Below, in pieces: positions 1 to 12,922 of a DNA stretch of 64,000 nt (position 1 is the first letter of the stretch; every line of letters starts with the position of its first letter). The translations under genes and the position numbers were made by a program. The stretch lies in assembly GCA_963556695.1 (NCBI GenBank), contig CAUWAG010000012.1, forward strand, positions 3,472,001 to 3,536,000. Reading direction: 5' to 3'. This DNA is from Anthostomella pinea (lineage: Eukaryota > Ascomycota > Sordariomycetes > Xylariales > Xylariaceae). Under the pieces are notes generated by a model. That model made no database searches and was not told the origin of the DNA. It worked only from the letters and a program-made list of their open reading frames with translations.

Positions 1-1137
1 CAGACTCCTGAACGACCAGTGGCATGATATAATGTGAGAGACTCTACAGGTGAAAGACGAGACACATAGCCTACCTCTGGAAGCGTGCAAGCAGCACGCG
101 CAGACGCGTTCCTATGGACGATGACATCGTCCATGCCATGTTGCTGTTTCTGGCGTATTGAGATGCATCGATCGCGCTAGCATCTTGACCGTCTGACGCG
201 GCGGCAAGGCGGAGATTTGTGGTCAGCCATCGCGTCATTGACTCATTGGCCGATTCGCGCCAGGCACGCTCATGAGTCATGTGAGGATGAGATGAGATCC
301 TGCTTGATCCTCCTCTCCTTCTTTCCCTCTCTCCACACACTTCTGGTCAACAGCGAAGCTCTCATGCCTTCCCAATGATCTCCATCGCCGCTTCATTCGG
401 GTCAGCGCTACTCTTGTATCCCATACTATGCTCCACGAGCTCCCAAGTCAACAGGAAGCTCACGGTGGTCTGCAAGCCAACTTTGACTTTTATCGGCAGC
501 TCGAGCGACAACTTCAGCGTCGTAATCGCCGATGCCATCTGCGAGTAGCCTCTTCTTGCTGGGATGTGCCTACAATTGGGCAAGGCATGATGTGACGTCT
601 GCGAAGCAATGACTGAGTCCTTGACCATCTACGCCGTCCACATCGGTGGAGTTTTGCGCACTTTGCGAGCACTTACTACTTCTCATGGTCGATTTCTTGG
701 CCACGGTGGATGTAACAGAGACACATTGCGGATGACGAGGTCACCGCGAAGCGCATGGTAAATAACGACAATACCAGGGCAGTCGAAGCAACACTTCGGA
801 GCTCTGTTCTATCACCATTTGTGCAGGAAGGGAGGGACTGCAGCTATCCAATCGACCTGGAATGGTGGGCCGGCTCCTGCGTTCATTTAAAAGGAGGCTG
901 GACCGGCGTGCAGATTGTGTGCTGATGCTTGGCGGTGGAAGAGCGCCGTCGAGTGGCTGCCGGACGACGAAGCGAACGAGATGTGGAAAATAGCATACTG
1001 GCATCCAATCGAGCGGGATAATTGAAAAGGCAGGGTCGCGTTGCTAGGCGATGCTGCCCATTCTATGGTGCCTTGTGAGTGAGTATCGTTTCGCGCTTGA
1101 CTTCTGTAAATGTGTTGCTACACTGACCCGCCATAAG
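1..1137. other. Intergenic stretch, no supported gene
   Basis: Short open frames occur on both strands, but none shows a family motif, a signal peptide or a convincing exon structure. The left edge could hold the end of a gene whose body lies outside the window; I cannot show that. Confidence 0.4.
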
Positions 1138-1290
1138 TTGTTGAATACACGGATGTTGATTGATTCTATTGATTGTGTTCTTGTTCTGCGTGCAGAGATT
1201 GATCATCTGTCTTCTTGGTGGGTCAGATGCCCTGTGCGTCTCTGCCCCACTGGAGATCTTCCGGTGTCTATCTCCGGCTCCCATTCAACA
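1138..1290 (+). mobile_element. Fragment of a Copia-type LTR
   Basis: The stretch matches the reverse complement of part of the solo LTR at 20798-21116. Over the last 97 bases (1194-1290 against 20838-20934) I see only two differences, both C/T changes. The match begins near TTGTTGAATACACGG and stops abruptly at CATTCAACA, exactly where the inverted-repeat element at 1291 begins. So the LTR was probably cut by that second element. The far end of the LTR is not clearly recognisable after 2070. No internal retrotransposon coding sequence is seen nearby. Confidence 0.8.
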
Positions 1291-2070
1291 TAAGTCTCCG
1301 AGCATCCCTGCATTTACACCAAAATGCCCTACATTTACGCTTTTATAACTAAAGACCTGAGGTTTTTTAAAATGAGATATTATAAGAAACTAATATTTAA
1401 AAAATGCTGAAGTTTTCGTAACTAATTTCTAAATATCTATTTTCTTAGCGACTAAAAAGTAAGATATATATATATATAAGTAGAGTTTAAAATTAAAAAC
1501 CTTAAATATTAATAAAGTTATAAAAAATGTTTAAAAATTTATCTAAGTTATAATAAAGTTATATAACATTAAATAACATGTAATATACGTACAAGTCGAA
1601 AAATCTTATTTGATATTTAAATTTTTATTTTTTTTAGATATCTTAAAATGTTATTTTTATCGAAAATTTCACCTTTAATAAAGTAATATTTACGACCTTT
1701 ATCTTTAAGATATCAAAGTTTCTAAATAAGACATTTTAATATTCCAGTAATTTTAACTATAAGTGCTATAAGTATCTAAGTTGTATCTATTTTACTTGTC
1801 GGGAATCCTGTATCGGTGCGGAATAAGGGTAGATTCCCTAGTTGCTTGCTTGTTTTGGCTATGGGTCAGAGGGCCTGATTTGGTACTAAATACACACTCA
1901 AACCACAAAGCAGGGCCTATCCTTAGAGCATCTAACAAAGCTTCTTCATCCAGCTGCTTCCATTGACCCCTTTGACCACTAAAGCCACCACAATTCTCAC
2001 ATTACTCGGTTTATTACGATAGCGTAAAGTTGGGGTGTTTTGGTGTAAAACAGGGATGCTCGGAGACTTA
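1291..2070. mobile_element. A+T-rich TIR transposon or MITE with TA target sites
   Basis: Inverted terminal repeats of about 50 bp begin AGTCTCCGAGCATCCCTG at 1293 and end with its exact complement at 2068. Homology continues through TTTACACCAAAA and TTTACGCT. Both ends are bordered by TA, the duplication left by Tc1/mariner-type elements (other TA or TNA-targeting families are possible). The inside from about 1340 to 1780 is extremely A+T-rich with many TpA steps, as expected after repeat-induced point mutation. No transposase frame survives, so this is either a MITE or a mutated full element. It lies at the cut end of the LTR fragment at 1138-1290. Confidence 0.8.
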
Positions 2071-3078
2071 TGGCCGGGGAGTGTGGTTTTATCATCTCCT
2101 TGATTTTTCAAAGCAATTATGTAACGACCGTCTCAGTCCGTAGTAGATTGGAGACGGTGTTATGGGGGTTTGGCTTGAAGAACATACGCAGACATTGCTC
2201 AATCTACGTCAATCAGTCATCAGTCCTATGGTGAAGCTTGATTTGTAACTAGCAAACACACGTCGAAAGGGGCAAGCCGAGACCGTAGCCCCTTAATGCC
2301 AAGAAATCAGATTATAGACTCTAAAACTTACCGAAGCAACAGGAAGGAAGGTTGTTATAGAAGTTTGCTTCAAAAGTCTGTAATCCGCTCATGTTTTTTG
2401 CTTAATTCATGAAGTCAGTCGCAAACTTATATAAATAAGAGGAGGGCGAGCATTAACTCAGAACTACGTGGCCAAGGCGGCAAGCAGCAGTACATGCCAT
2501 GCATACATCTGCGCCAACGAGACGGTGATTCTTCAAGCCGCGAAGTCGTGCAGACGCGTCCAGGCTTGTCGACTTACACCCAGGTTCCCTCGTCCATCTG
2601 TCTCTTTTCCCAGCCCGGATATTCACGGCGATCAGGCCCTCACACCCTGATGACCCGCCTCCGGAATGCAGGGTCTGTCCGTACTAAACGGTCAGGCCTT
2701 ACTAGAGCATCACATAAGCACCTAAGTGCGATGGGCAGCATTGCTAAAAGCCGTAGCCCCCCAAAACGTACCGCAGCGGTGAGGCCCGTAAAGGCAATAA
2801 CCATATCCGAGGGCCGTAGCACGGGCGCCGTCAAAGGCGGGTGTGGGACGACCCACCCACGGCAGCGCTACCGAGCCAGATCGCGCCAGATTTCCAGGGT
2901 CCTCTCGCGCCGGCGGCATCGAGGGCTGGATCCTCGCGACCGAGACCTGGTCACTGGACCGTCGTTGCTGGTAGCGCGCTGCTCGGTGACCCGTATGCCC
3001 GTGTAGCTGCCAGGTTTCGCCCGCAGCATCGAGCAAGATCTAGCGAAGGTCCCCAAGCCGCAGCCGACCCCGGTGCGA

Positions 3079-3174
3079 CGAGTCGAAAACTTGTGCGGGA
3101 GATCTGCTTGACATAGCTCACGCGAGTCAAAAACTTGCGCGGGAGATCTGCGCGACATCCCTCATGCGAGTCAG
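3079..3174 (+). repeat. 44-bp direct tandem repeat, about 2.2 copies
   Basis: Units start at 3079, 3123 and 3167 (partial). Each begins CGAGTC and contains AAAACTTG, GCGGGAGATCTGC and GACAT. The two full units differ at a handful of positions. The function is unknown. Confidence 0.75.
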
Positions 3175-6100
3175 TTGGTCTGCGATGATGTGGGCCTTCC
3201 CGATCTGATAGCGACTGGCGAGACTCGGCTCCGGCTTACAAGTGGGTTGAGTGACATGTAGAATCTCTCGTGTTGACCTCTGCCTGCGAGGCTAGATAAT
3301 GTTAGTACGATGCTGCCTGGCTGTAGAATATGTGACCGGTAAGTAGGTGTTGTTGCAGAGTCTCGCATGCGCATCATCCTGGCTGCCTGGACCATGGGAG
3401 TGGTAGTTGGTGGTGAGACGTCGTTATGGCGTTGCCTCTAGGATGCGAGCTGCTTTGCGAACTGGACGTGGCGTTCCCTTTCTCGCACCATGAAGATGGT
3501 CGACCCTAAGATAACGTTTCATCGCCAGAAGCAAACCGATAGGAATACTGATAGATAACCAGGCGCTCTCACATGAGCAATAGTTGGCATTTGCCGGGAA
3601 GATGTGGGCACTAGGTCGGCTATAGGCCAGACATTGCGGACGGTTTGCGGACCAGAGGACCCTCGGCCAGGTAGTCTATATAGTATTTCGATGCGACGAT
3701 TCCATGGAGAAGCTGCCACCCACACAAGGTAGGATCCGCAGCGGCAACTCTGATAAGACCTTGAGCCATTCGTACCTATGCCGTTGCCTCAACATGATCC
3801 CATCGGGCGCATGAGCGAAAAAATGCTTGAACCCAAACCAAATTGGGTATATTGCGCGAGCAGGAATACTGCTTGCGGCAAGGGCTGGGGACTCGTTTCA
3901 ATCTGGGAATAGATCTAGTTGGGCCCAACCTTCAACTTGCAGTGGTTTCGCACCACTGCTAGATCGCGTCCAATAGTCTGTGCGCGGCGGCTGGGTTTGT
4001 TGGCGCGTCCTTCCCACCGGTAGGTTTCGGGCTCCCTGGGGCTCCCGCCGTCATCCTTTGCCTAGATTGTTCGCCTAGTCGTCAAAGCAGGCATGGAAAC
4101 GATGATAGCTAGAGAGTAGCCGAATGGGGCGGTCAAGCTGCGTTTCGACGAGGGATCCCATAGGTACATTCCAACGCTCGGAGGCGTGAACTCTATTCCA
4201 GCGGTGAGGCCAACGAACATCCAAGTTGGGATTCCTATGTGAAGAGCTGACACGACACGCAGAACCGCATGTGGGTAGAAAGCCTGGCCATTGCGCGTGC
4301 GATGCGTCGTCGATATCGCAGTTGGAGCACCGGCCGGGCCAAGAGCATGGCATCTCCGGTCGGCCGAGATCTTCTCTCGAGATCGACTACCCTCCCGTAG
4401 TCCACCTTTCTGTGGAACCCGATGTCACCGTGTTCGTCGTCACGAGGTGCTCCAGTCTGGACTCTTGCTGCCATTCAGGTCTGCGATGCTCCTGAGGGGT
4501 GTCTCAGCACAGATGATACTGTCATGGATAGCCACACTCGCCACAAGTCGCGTCGAATGAAGATGTGAAAGGGTGTCAGTGCAGCCAAGCTTGCGCGGCT
4601 GGAAACCTCAATAACACGGGTTGTCATTGGCTCTTGTGATATGCGACTCGTTGGTGGGCTGCCTCGTGTGGTGTTGTGAGGGTCGTCGAGGACTCGAGGT
4701 GTGTGTGGCCTCAAGGTGATGGCGGGATGATCCGCGCCAAAGTACCCCGAAGTACATACCCCTTACGAGCCTGCCGGCCGGCTGAGCCACCGCTGTCGCT
4801 AGCCCTGTGGCTGCCCTATGTGCGAGTGATGTGTGGATCTCGGTGGCGTGATATATCCGGGCGGGAGCTGCAGCAGAGGTTGATAACTCCTATTATTATT
4901 AGACCCGGCCGATACAGAGCCACTCGACCAAAATTGTTCGACCGACACCTTGATAGCGAGCAGTATGCAACATCAAAATGGAATCCAGCTCATCGATGTC
5001 TGCCAGTGTGGCATCGCAAAGTGTACTGGGTAGGTCTGAAACTGCGAGAAGTAGATTATGCACTCTTACTGCGTACCACGTCCCCTCCGGGATGCCAGGT
5101 TGTTCGTACCTACATGTAGGCGTGCCTATGGCACAGGCAAGTTTGGCGAGCAGGTCCGCGCTCACTGTGGTTTGGTGGTGGTCGCAGCCTGGACGAGGCC
5201 GTACGCAGTCAGTCCCTCTCGGAGATCATCATATGACTGGGGGACAGGCGAGAGAGGCTAGTTCGAGATGTGGCAGTTGTGGTCCTGCATCGTTATCATG
5301 AGCGTCCATAAGTTTATGTTCGTCGGTAAGTTTCATGAACCTCGACGATGAACCTCGACGGAGAATGTAACGCGCTTCTCTGGTGCCGTGAGCAGTGTGC
5401 ACCATGGGATGGATGCCAAGGGCGGCATCTCGGAGAAATCGGCCAGGGTGGTCAATCAAATTGGATACAGCGATACAGACCCCAGGATCGAGAGGCATTC
5501 CTTTCGTGGCAAGCCGGAGACCACCCCTCCTTGAGCCTGCATTGATGCTACGTTATTTTAAGACCTGCATTCGTTGAAGTTCGTGTGGGCGATACGTCTT
5601 CGAGGTGACTGGGTGGGCGGAACCCTGCACAGAGGCAGAGTGGGTCGATATATTTCGATGTGCCCCTAACCTTGATCATGATGCCATCCCGTCGCCGCCA
5701 TACGAACCGGGAGTCTACCCGATAACGCCCTCCTTTTACGCTGTTACGTGGCGCAGAGCCTGCGTCAATGACAAACCGAGGTGGCTTATCACCTTCGCTG
5801 TCTAGCCACACATTGACGTTCTTGCATCCGAAACCCCTTCATGAGGAGGGATGCGTAAGATGCAGTGAACGCGCTCTGGTGAAGTTGTCGCTGTGGGATG
5901 ATGGCGCTAGGTAGGTACCTAGATGGAGTAAAGGGGGGGCAGCCGACTGCCCGACTGACTGCCGCGCCAATGCTTTGACCCTGAGGAATTGATAAAGTCG
6001 TGGGGGTACACGTCCACGTCCTGCAGCGTTTCCTCTGAGATGTGTCTCCTTCTCGACCCATGCTCTGGCTTGTGAAGTTGTGAACTCCATGGGAATTCTG

Positions 6101-8070
6101 CCGAAGGCGACGTTCCAACTACCGCCGGGTAGAGAACGGTGGTATGTGATGCGGATGTCTAGTTCCACTGGTACCCGGGCACCCGGTCTCAGGGCCACCC
6201 TGTGATTCCAGTCGGGCTGTCCGTGAGATGTAGTAAGTAACGCTCTGATGATGCTGTGATGGACGTCAATTTCATGAATCATGGTGAGCTTCTGTAGATA
6301 GACGGATGCTACCGAGTTGAGGGGCGCCGCCGGGGTTCAAATGCGACTTGGCTCCCGCGGTCCACTACCTGTACTTTGATATAATCTTCGAAATGGTTTG
6401 TGATATGTTAAAGATGCTTCAGCCTCCAGACAAGGACGTCCCGGGCCGAATGGTATTGCACCAAGATCGAGCGCCAATTGAGCCAATGCTCACTGACCGG
6501 CGACGATCTGAATGGCGAATATGTGTCATAGGCGCTGGTAACACAGCCGCGGCACCAGGACCGGAGAGACATTGAGGCGTTCGTCAACTTGAGCTTGAGC
6601 AGGCACCTGCAGCCCCTGGGTTAATGGTGGTGATTCCCCATGGCGTCGCCTCTGTCGAATGGCAGGTGCAGAAAGAAGGAGGAAATGGAATGCATCTGCG
6701 GTGCATTGGCCAGGATCGGGGACGGTATTCCGCCAGCCCCGACCAAATCAGCACTTGACCGCTCTCCCAACCCGCTGTCTCTCCCCTGCCCTCCTCCCCC
6801 AACCTTCACCGATGGCGTCGTCTACGTGCGGTGGTACACAACACATTCACGCACGACCTCAATATATCTCGGGACATCTCCCGTTCAAACTCTGCAGGAC
6901 GCCAAGTCAACGTGTGATCTCATCTGGACGACAGCGCCGACCCTCTCGCCCCTGGAAACATTCCAGATGAGAGTGCACGCGTAAGGTTTGGTCATCAGGC
7001 CGGTAGGTATGCGACGCAACCTTTATGGAAGACGAGGTTCACTTCATGGGAAGTGACCATCGAGGTTCACCGGCTGGAGATAGCTGCCCATCTCGTAAAG
7101 TGTGGCTGCGTGGCTGAGCGATCGGGCCGGTGGCTGTCATCAGCTCATCTCTGCTCTTTCCAAATTTTCAGTGCTCTTCCCTCTCCCCCCTCCCCATGTT
7201 GCGGATCGCATTCTCGCTCCACACTCCGCATAATTGTATTGCAACAAATAACGACAGTTACGACAATGGCAACAAAACTACCTGCTCTCGACCATCAGGG
7301 TGTGCGTTACGAAGTAGGACCCTGCCTCGGACTGTCATCGTGGGGCTAGGTCTCGACGGTTTCCTTCGGGCTCGGTCCGCTGGTACATGCAGAATTCAAT
7401 GTTGCCCTTCCAAGTGGCTGGGGGCCTGGATTTGGTCTAAAGTCCGTCTTTGTTTCTCCTTGTTCGAAGATTCGCATCCCTCGCTGGCAGCTGCAGTCGA
7501 ATAGGGGAGCGGAGGGGAGATGGTTGTGCACAGTCACTGGTGATCCCCTGCTTCTGCCCGCCGGCAGCATAAAATTCTACGAGAGCCGTGATGAGCTCGG
7601 GGTCACCTATTTGGGAATATGTGATATCTGATATACACCCCAGCAGGCTGCAGCACAACTCCCTCTACCTCAGTGCACCTGCATGAGCGTTGACTTCACG
7701 TTTGACGACTCTCTTGTCAATCCTCACACATGAGATAGAGTATTGCATCACAGAGTCTGTCTGTCTGGGTCCTCTCCCTCTCCCTCTTCCTCACAGGCCA
7801 AGCTCCTCTCGACAGACAAACACCCTCCCCGTCCTGACCACTGGACTCACTGCATACACCGGCATGCATTCACCTGTAATGTATTACCCAATGTATCGCC
7901 ATGTACCGTGTGGCCTCTTCCAGGGTCCCGCTAATGCGGCATGGAGTACGCTAGGACCACACGAGTGGTGGAGAGCTCTACATAGTTCAGGGTAGCCTGC
8001 GATAGTCGCCATGGGTCTGAGAGGCGCCAAGTTCCCAACCCCATCCCTCTCCATCCATCCCACCTGCATC

Positions 8071-8125
8071 TCTGTCTGTCCGCCTGTCCGTCTGTCAGTC
8101 CGCCTGTCTGTCCGTCTGTCCGTCC
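8071..8125 (+). repeat. CTGTCYGY microsatellite-like tract
   Basis: Imperfect 4- and 8-base repetition of CTGT/CCGT/CCGC units. It lies about 1 kb upstream of the Zn2Cys6 gene at 9127 in a pyrimidine-rich leader or promoter region. Confidence 0.7.
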
Positions 8126-9126
8126 ATCACCAGCCAGCCAGCCAGCCTGGACAGACGGGTGATGAGCCGGGCGAGTCGGCTGCCCGTATCTCTCGCGCGC
8201 CTCCTGCTGTCTCGTCTCATCTGGCCTCGTCTCTTGTTCTCTACCTACAGTGGCTACGTATAGCATGGGCTGGCGAGCAGAGCTGTACTCGTGGAGGGCA
8301 GCTGTTGGAGGGGATGGTGATAGGCAAGATGCCCACTGCCCGCCCGCTCACACATGCCAGTCAGATCACATCTACCCGCAAGCTTAGTGGCTTTCACGGT
8401 CACCACTGCAAATCACCTTCGACGAGATACGACTTCTAGTATTCGTATCCGAGGGGACGCTGTCTGCTGCATGCGTACCCGGCTAGCTGGTGAACAATAC
8501 ATGCCCCCTCCTCGCCAACGTGCTTGCTCTACGGGTGGAGAAGGACGACTTCTGGATCCCTCACGCCATCGGCCCTTCGCCGTCTTCCCATCCCACCCAT
8601 CCATACCTACGTACGTCGTAGCCATATGTAGGCTGGTAGGTACTTGCACATCCACTCGATGTGCATCTCTCACCCACAATATCGCTCTCTCTTTCCGCTA
8701 GCGGCCCCAAGTGTCAGGTCGACGGAACAAATAAGACCTACACTCCACCTCCGCTGCCCGGATCCCGACCCCTCCATCTGTTTCCTCTTTTCTCTACATA
8801 GGTGGCACCCTTCACTGCAGCTTGATCGAAACTCGACTTCGATCATCCTCCCGTCTGCCCTTGCCGCCGATCCAAGGTCACGCCTTGCAGCCTGCAATTT
8901 ATTGGTGGCTGCCAGCAACCACCCCGTTCGAAGATCGCCGCAGTACTGTACCCGAGTCTAGGAGATGGACCGATAATCACAGCCCAGCGTGTGTGTGTCT
9001 GTGATATATAGCCTGGAATACGCCACTCGGGTCACTATATTAGGTCGTCCACGGAAGACTTGCCCCAGAAGGAGGGCTTCACAAGTTCAGGTTGTACGGT
9101 GGGAATGGACCTGCCGTCTTTACGCC

Positions 9127-11303
9127 ATGAACTGCGCGTTGGCCATTGTCTCGGAGGACGGAGACCTGTCATGGTCGGACAGCCACAGTATGGCCTCTGA
9201 GGGAAGCTCGTCTATCGCCATGCCCACCTCTCCCATGTGGGCACGTCCCAGAACGACAACTCGAATAGACACCGGCCAACTATCCCCCATCAGCACAGAA
9301 CTCGAAATCCGTGCAGTTGATGGTGTATCTGGCTCCTCCGTGCCGACCATGGTCCATTCCGCCACTTCCTCTTGTACAGATGCCTGGAGTGCCACTTTGT
9401 ATGACATGGACCAAAGGGACGATGATGACCACGACGTGGATTGGGAGAGGGAGTCCGATGATGTGCTAACCGTGCCCAAGTTGGAGCCTGTGGAGGACGA
9501 TGACTTCCATATGGACGATCTCAAAGAAGCCCCTCGTACACCCGTTCCGGAGCCAAAGACAGCCCCACCGGCGCCGATCAAGATCAAGAGACCCCGTGGG
9601 AGACCACGGAAACATCCACTCACCACTCAGGTAGCAGCCAACAAGGTCGCCAAGGGACGGTCCAAGACTGGGTGTATCACTTGCCGGAAGAGAAAGAAGA
9701 AGTGTGATGAAGCTAAGCCACGCTGTGAGTCGAAAGAACCCCTTCGGTGTCGGCCTTCACTCTAACATCTCGCAGGTCTGAATTGTGAGAAAAATGCTGT
9801 TGTCTGCGAGGGATACCATGAAAAGACCATCTGGAAAAGTGGACGCGAGAGAGCAGAAGGTTCAATGGGCCCAGTCCACCGATCATCGACTGCTTGCTAA
9901 CCTTTATAGTAGAGCAACACACGAAGCATAGTCTTCCGCACATCACCCTCCAGCCAATATTCCAAGGCGTCGAAACGCCCGAAGACATGACCTTCCTGAA
10001 TCATTACATCAGCCACTTGAGTGGTGTTCTTACTGTCGAAGGCCAACACAAGAATGCCTTCAAGGACATGCTGTTACAGATGGCGGTGGAGCATCGCGGC
10101 CTCATGCATTCCATCTTGTCATTAGCCAGCAGGCACATCGACTACGATACTCCTTATGGCGTCAAGATCCTCACTCATAACGCCAAGATCAATCGCGCTT
10201 CTCTGGTGGCTAGGTCACAGTACCACCATAAATCGGCCATGGAGAAACTGTGCGAGCCTCTGGGGGGTGACAACGAATCGGGACACATGGTCAACCTGTC
10301 TCCTCGCTATGGGCAGATGGTTTGTCTTCTCCTTCAGACTCTTGCAGAAGGCAACTCCAGCGGGGAGCACCGAGTGCATCTCCAGGCATACAAGAACCTG
10401 ATCCACCAGTCGCCCCCTCCAGACTCTGCATTTCTCATATTTATAACCGAATTCTTCCAGTACCGCGTCTTTGCGGACGAACTCATACGTTACCCTAACA
10501 TACGAACCCCACGATTGGCGACCGAGGATTGGGAGCCGTGGGTGGCCATCGAGCCTGCACGTTTGATCGGCATCGGCGACGGCTTGTTCCACTACCTGGC
10601 ACAGATTACGACGATTCGGAACACGATCAGAGCCAACGTAGCTGCCGAGGTCGACCCTGTCGTCGACTATACTTCCCTATATCGAGCCGCCGAGATCGAT
10701 GCTACCATCCGAGATTGGACTCCGCATTGGCCTCCGGGAGACAGCCGCGACCGTGTCGGTCTTCTGTACAAGCAGATGATGTGGGTGTATCTGTTTAGAA
10801 CAATCTATCCACCATCATCGTCATCATCACCGCCTCCCCGAACGAGCAGCTCGACGGAGAGCATCTTGCCTCTTTCCCCAACATCGCAACCTCACTCAGT
10901 GCACAGTCCCGCTCGTTCAGAACGGCCAACGAGTAGTCACGCTTCGCCTCGAGCCGAATCTCCCACTCCAACCCGGTACCCTCCCCATCACGACAATCGA
11001 ATAAATCTGGCGGTGGACGAGTCACTGGCGATTCTAGATTCGTTCAAACCAAGCGATCCGGTCCAGACCCTGCTCCTCATGCCCAGCCTGGTCATCGGCT
11101 GCGCATGTTTCGCCCCTGCCCAGCGAGAACGCGTCAGGGCAGCCGTTCGCACGGTCCACGGGTACACTGGTATGCGCAACTGCAACCGCGCCGCCGAGGT
11201 TCTCGAGGAGGTCTGGCGGCTCATGGATCGCGGCGAATGGGCCCGCGTGTGGGACTGGCAGGGCGTCGCGAGGAGCATGGGTCTCGACTTCTCATGCGCC
11301 TAG
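9127..11303 (+). CDS. Zn(II)2Cys6 transcription factor with an AT-hook
   Basis: Predicted nuclear regulator, 691 residues, exons 9127-9724, 9776-9859 and 9910-11303. A binuclear zinc cluster starts at about residue 183 (CITCRKRKKKC, then after the first intron PRCLNCEKNAVVC). Just before it, at about residues 152-163, lies an AT-hook core (KRPRGRPRKH). The N-terminal 150 residues are acidic and Ser/Thr-rich. After the cluster comes a long helical region starting TFLNHYISHLSGVL, which resembles the fungal-specific transcription factor domain 2 (PF11951 type). The first intron restores the last cysteines, which strongly supports it. The second has a weaker GTTCAA donor but a good GCTAAC branch and is needed to avoid a stop. 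The start is the ATG at 9127; upstream in-frame codons exist, so the N terminus is uncertain. The target genes are unknown. Confidence 0.9.
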
Positions 11304-12922
11304 AATCGTGGACTGGCACTCCTCATCACCATTCTACCACATCAACATCATCGCACCGCCTGGCAGTTTTTGGGTTCGTTTGCCAGAGCGATGCTTTTGT
11401 CACGTATTTACGACGCCACGGCGACACGTGCACATTCTGAACCAAGCATTCATTTCACTTTGCATTTTTTGTCTTCTCGACACTCATAACTGTTACGACT
11501 GTCGCTCGACCTCGTTATACCCCCAACTTACTTCGTCTCGTTACTTTATTTGGTACACTACATATGTCTTTAATCACTTGGGCGAGAGCGACGTCGCTTT
11601 CAATGATCGAATGGGTTTACGTCGAACACGACCGGATGGTTTAGACTGAGAAGACGATGTTGATGACGACGACGGAGGAGACGCACTGATGGACGTCATG
11701 AAGCGAGTGGAAATTTGACTTCCTCAGTTCATCAAGGTGCTCTGAATCAAGTGCGCAATGGGAACGGGATGCTCCCAGGACGGTTCCGGAGTGCTTTTAG
11801 GCGCGCGGTGGGTTGGCTATCTGTTGGGTGGACACAGCGTTGATCTTTTGACGGGCAGGGGGATGGTTTTTTTACTCCTCCCCTCTTGCCTGCTCGTTGG
11901 TGGCCCTCTGCTTTCAATCATCGATACGGTCTGCATAATCAAGCTAGTCGGTTTTTTGTTTTCTTCTAGTATTGTCATGGAGCATTAACCAGAATATGCG
12001 TACATAGGTACATACTAGGTACGTTTTACTATGTATCTCATTGGAGGCCAACATGGCGAAGATCTCGCTGGCCGGCGCTGCGGTGGCAACCTGAATATAC
12101 ATTCCTATGGCTGGGTATTTCCTGGCCTAGCACATGGTTATGAAATCGTTGTTCTATTGACTGATGTGCGTGACCGAGCAACCCCTTCCCTACCGTATGC
12201 AATGTATATGATGGAGTACATACTGTGAACTGTGATGTGCATTATCTTGGAGAAAGGCGCACCGTATTTGCTGCGTCGGCAGGTACATCGCGCCTCCTCG
12301 GGTATCTGCTACCTGAACTACTTTGCCTGCGCACCTGGCAGTATAGGTATGAAAGTAAAGGGAAAGAGCAAGCACGATGCTCGTGGCACATGACTACCCG
12401 CAGCTTCCCAACTTTTCACTTCCCCTCAAGGCAGCCGATTCGACTCTTCCACCCTGTTTTTTTTGCCCACATCTTGCAGCTCTTTCTCTTCCTCTTCTCC
12501 TCTTCTCCTCTTCACCGCCACCACGGAAGTGAGACGTATCTGGGACACTGCCCTGGTGCTCTACTTGTCGCTTGGCAGTGAAGACAATGTGCCCAGCCCT
12601 TTCTTCTCTGCAATCAACTCCGGAATTGTTATCTGATACACTACACAACTGCCTGTTCTCATCGTCTCGCTAGCCGACGAACGTAACCTCCTCAATCCTT
12701 CACCCACCTGCAGCCACCTCGAGAACGATTGTTTGAGACACTGGCACACGGCTTCTCGCCAGACAATCGAGACCAGATAGCACTTCACCCAGAAAGGACG
12801 ACCATCCAGTTGGCTGGCTGCTTTTTCAGTCTGCCAGGAGCAACGTGGGCCAATCTTCACTTTCACCTGTCGACAACATCTGCCGAGTCAGCAAGACACT
12901 CTGTGACAATCGGAAACACACC
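11304..12922. other. Intergenic, no supported gene
   Basis: Presumed 3' end of the regulator and promoter of the 2EXR gene. A pyrimidine run near 12482-12515 (CTCTTCCTCTTCTCC-like) is typical of fungal leaders. No conserved frame is seen. Confidence 0.5.

Larger units (their letters stand above)
2071..9126. other. 7-kb gene-poor interval
   Basis: Many frames of 60-170 codons exist here, mostly overlapping on both strands with no family motif. The longest are a basic 170-codon frame at 2494-3006 (+) and a 147-codon frame at 5839-6282 (-). I recognise neither and do not call them. A hairpin with 8-bp arms (ACCGTCTC/GAGACGGT) lies near 2127-2158, and a TATA-like TTATATAAATA near 2427. From about 7.1 to 9.0 kb the DNA is rich in C and T runs, as in fungal promoters and 5' leaders. 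Confidence 0.4.

Noticed and set aside
2494..3006. 170-codon basic frame as a gene
   Set aside because: It is Arg/Ser-rich with no family motif and is overlapped by long frames on the other strand. This is expected in G+C-rich non-coding DNA.
5839..6282. 147-codon minus-strand frame as a gene
   Set aside because: It has some protein-like composition, but no motif, signal peptide or supporting splice sites, and overlapping frames on the same strand are equally open.
8071..8125. CRISPR-like or telomeric array
   Set aside because: Units are 4-8 bases with no spacers and do not match the fungal telomere unit TTAGGG. It is a simple microsatellite.
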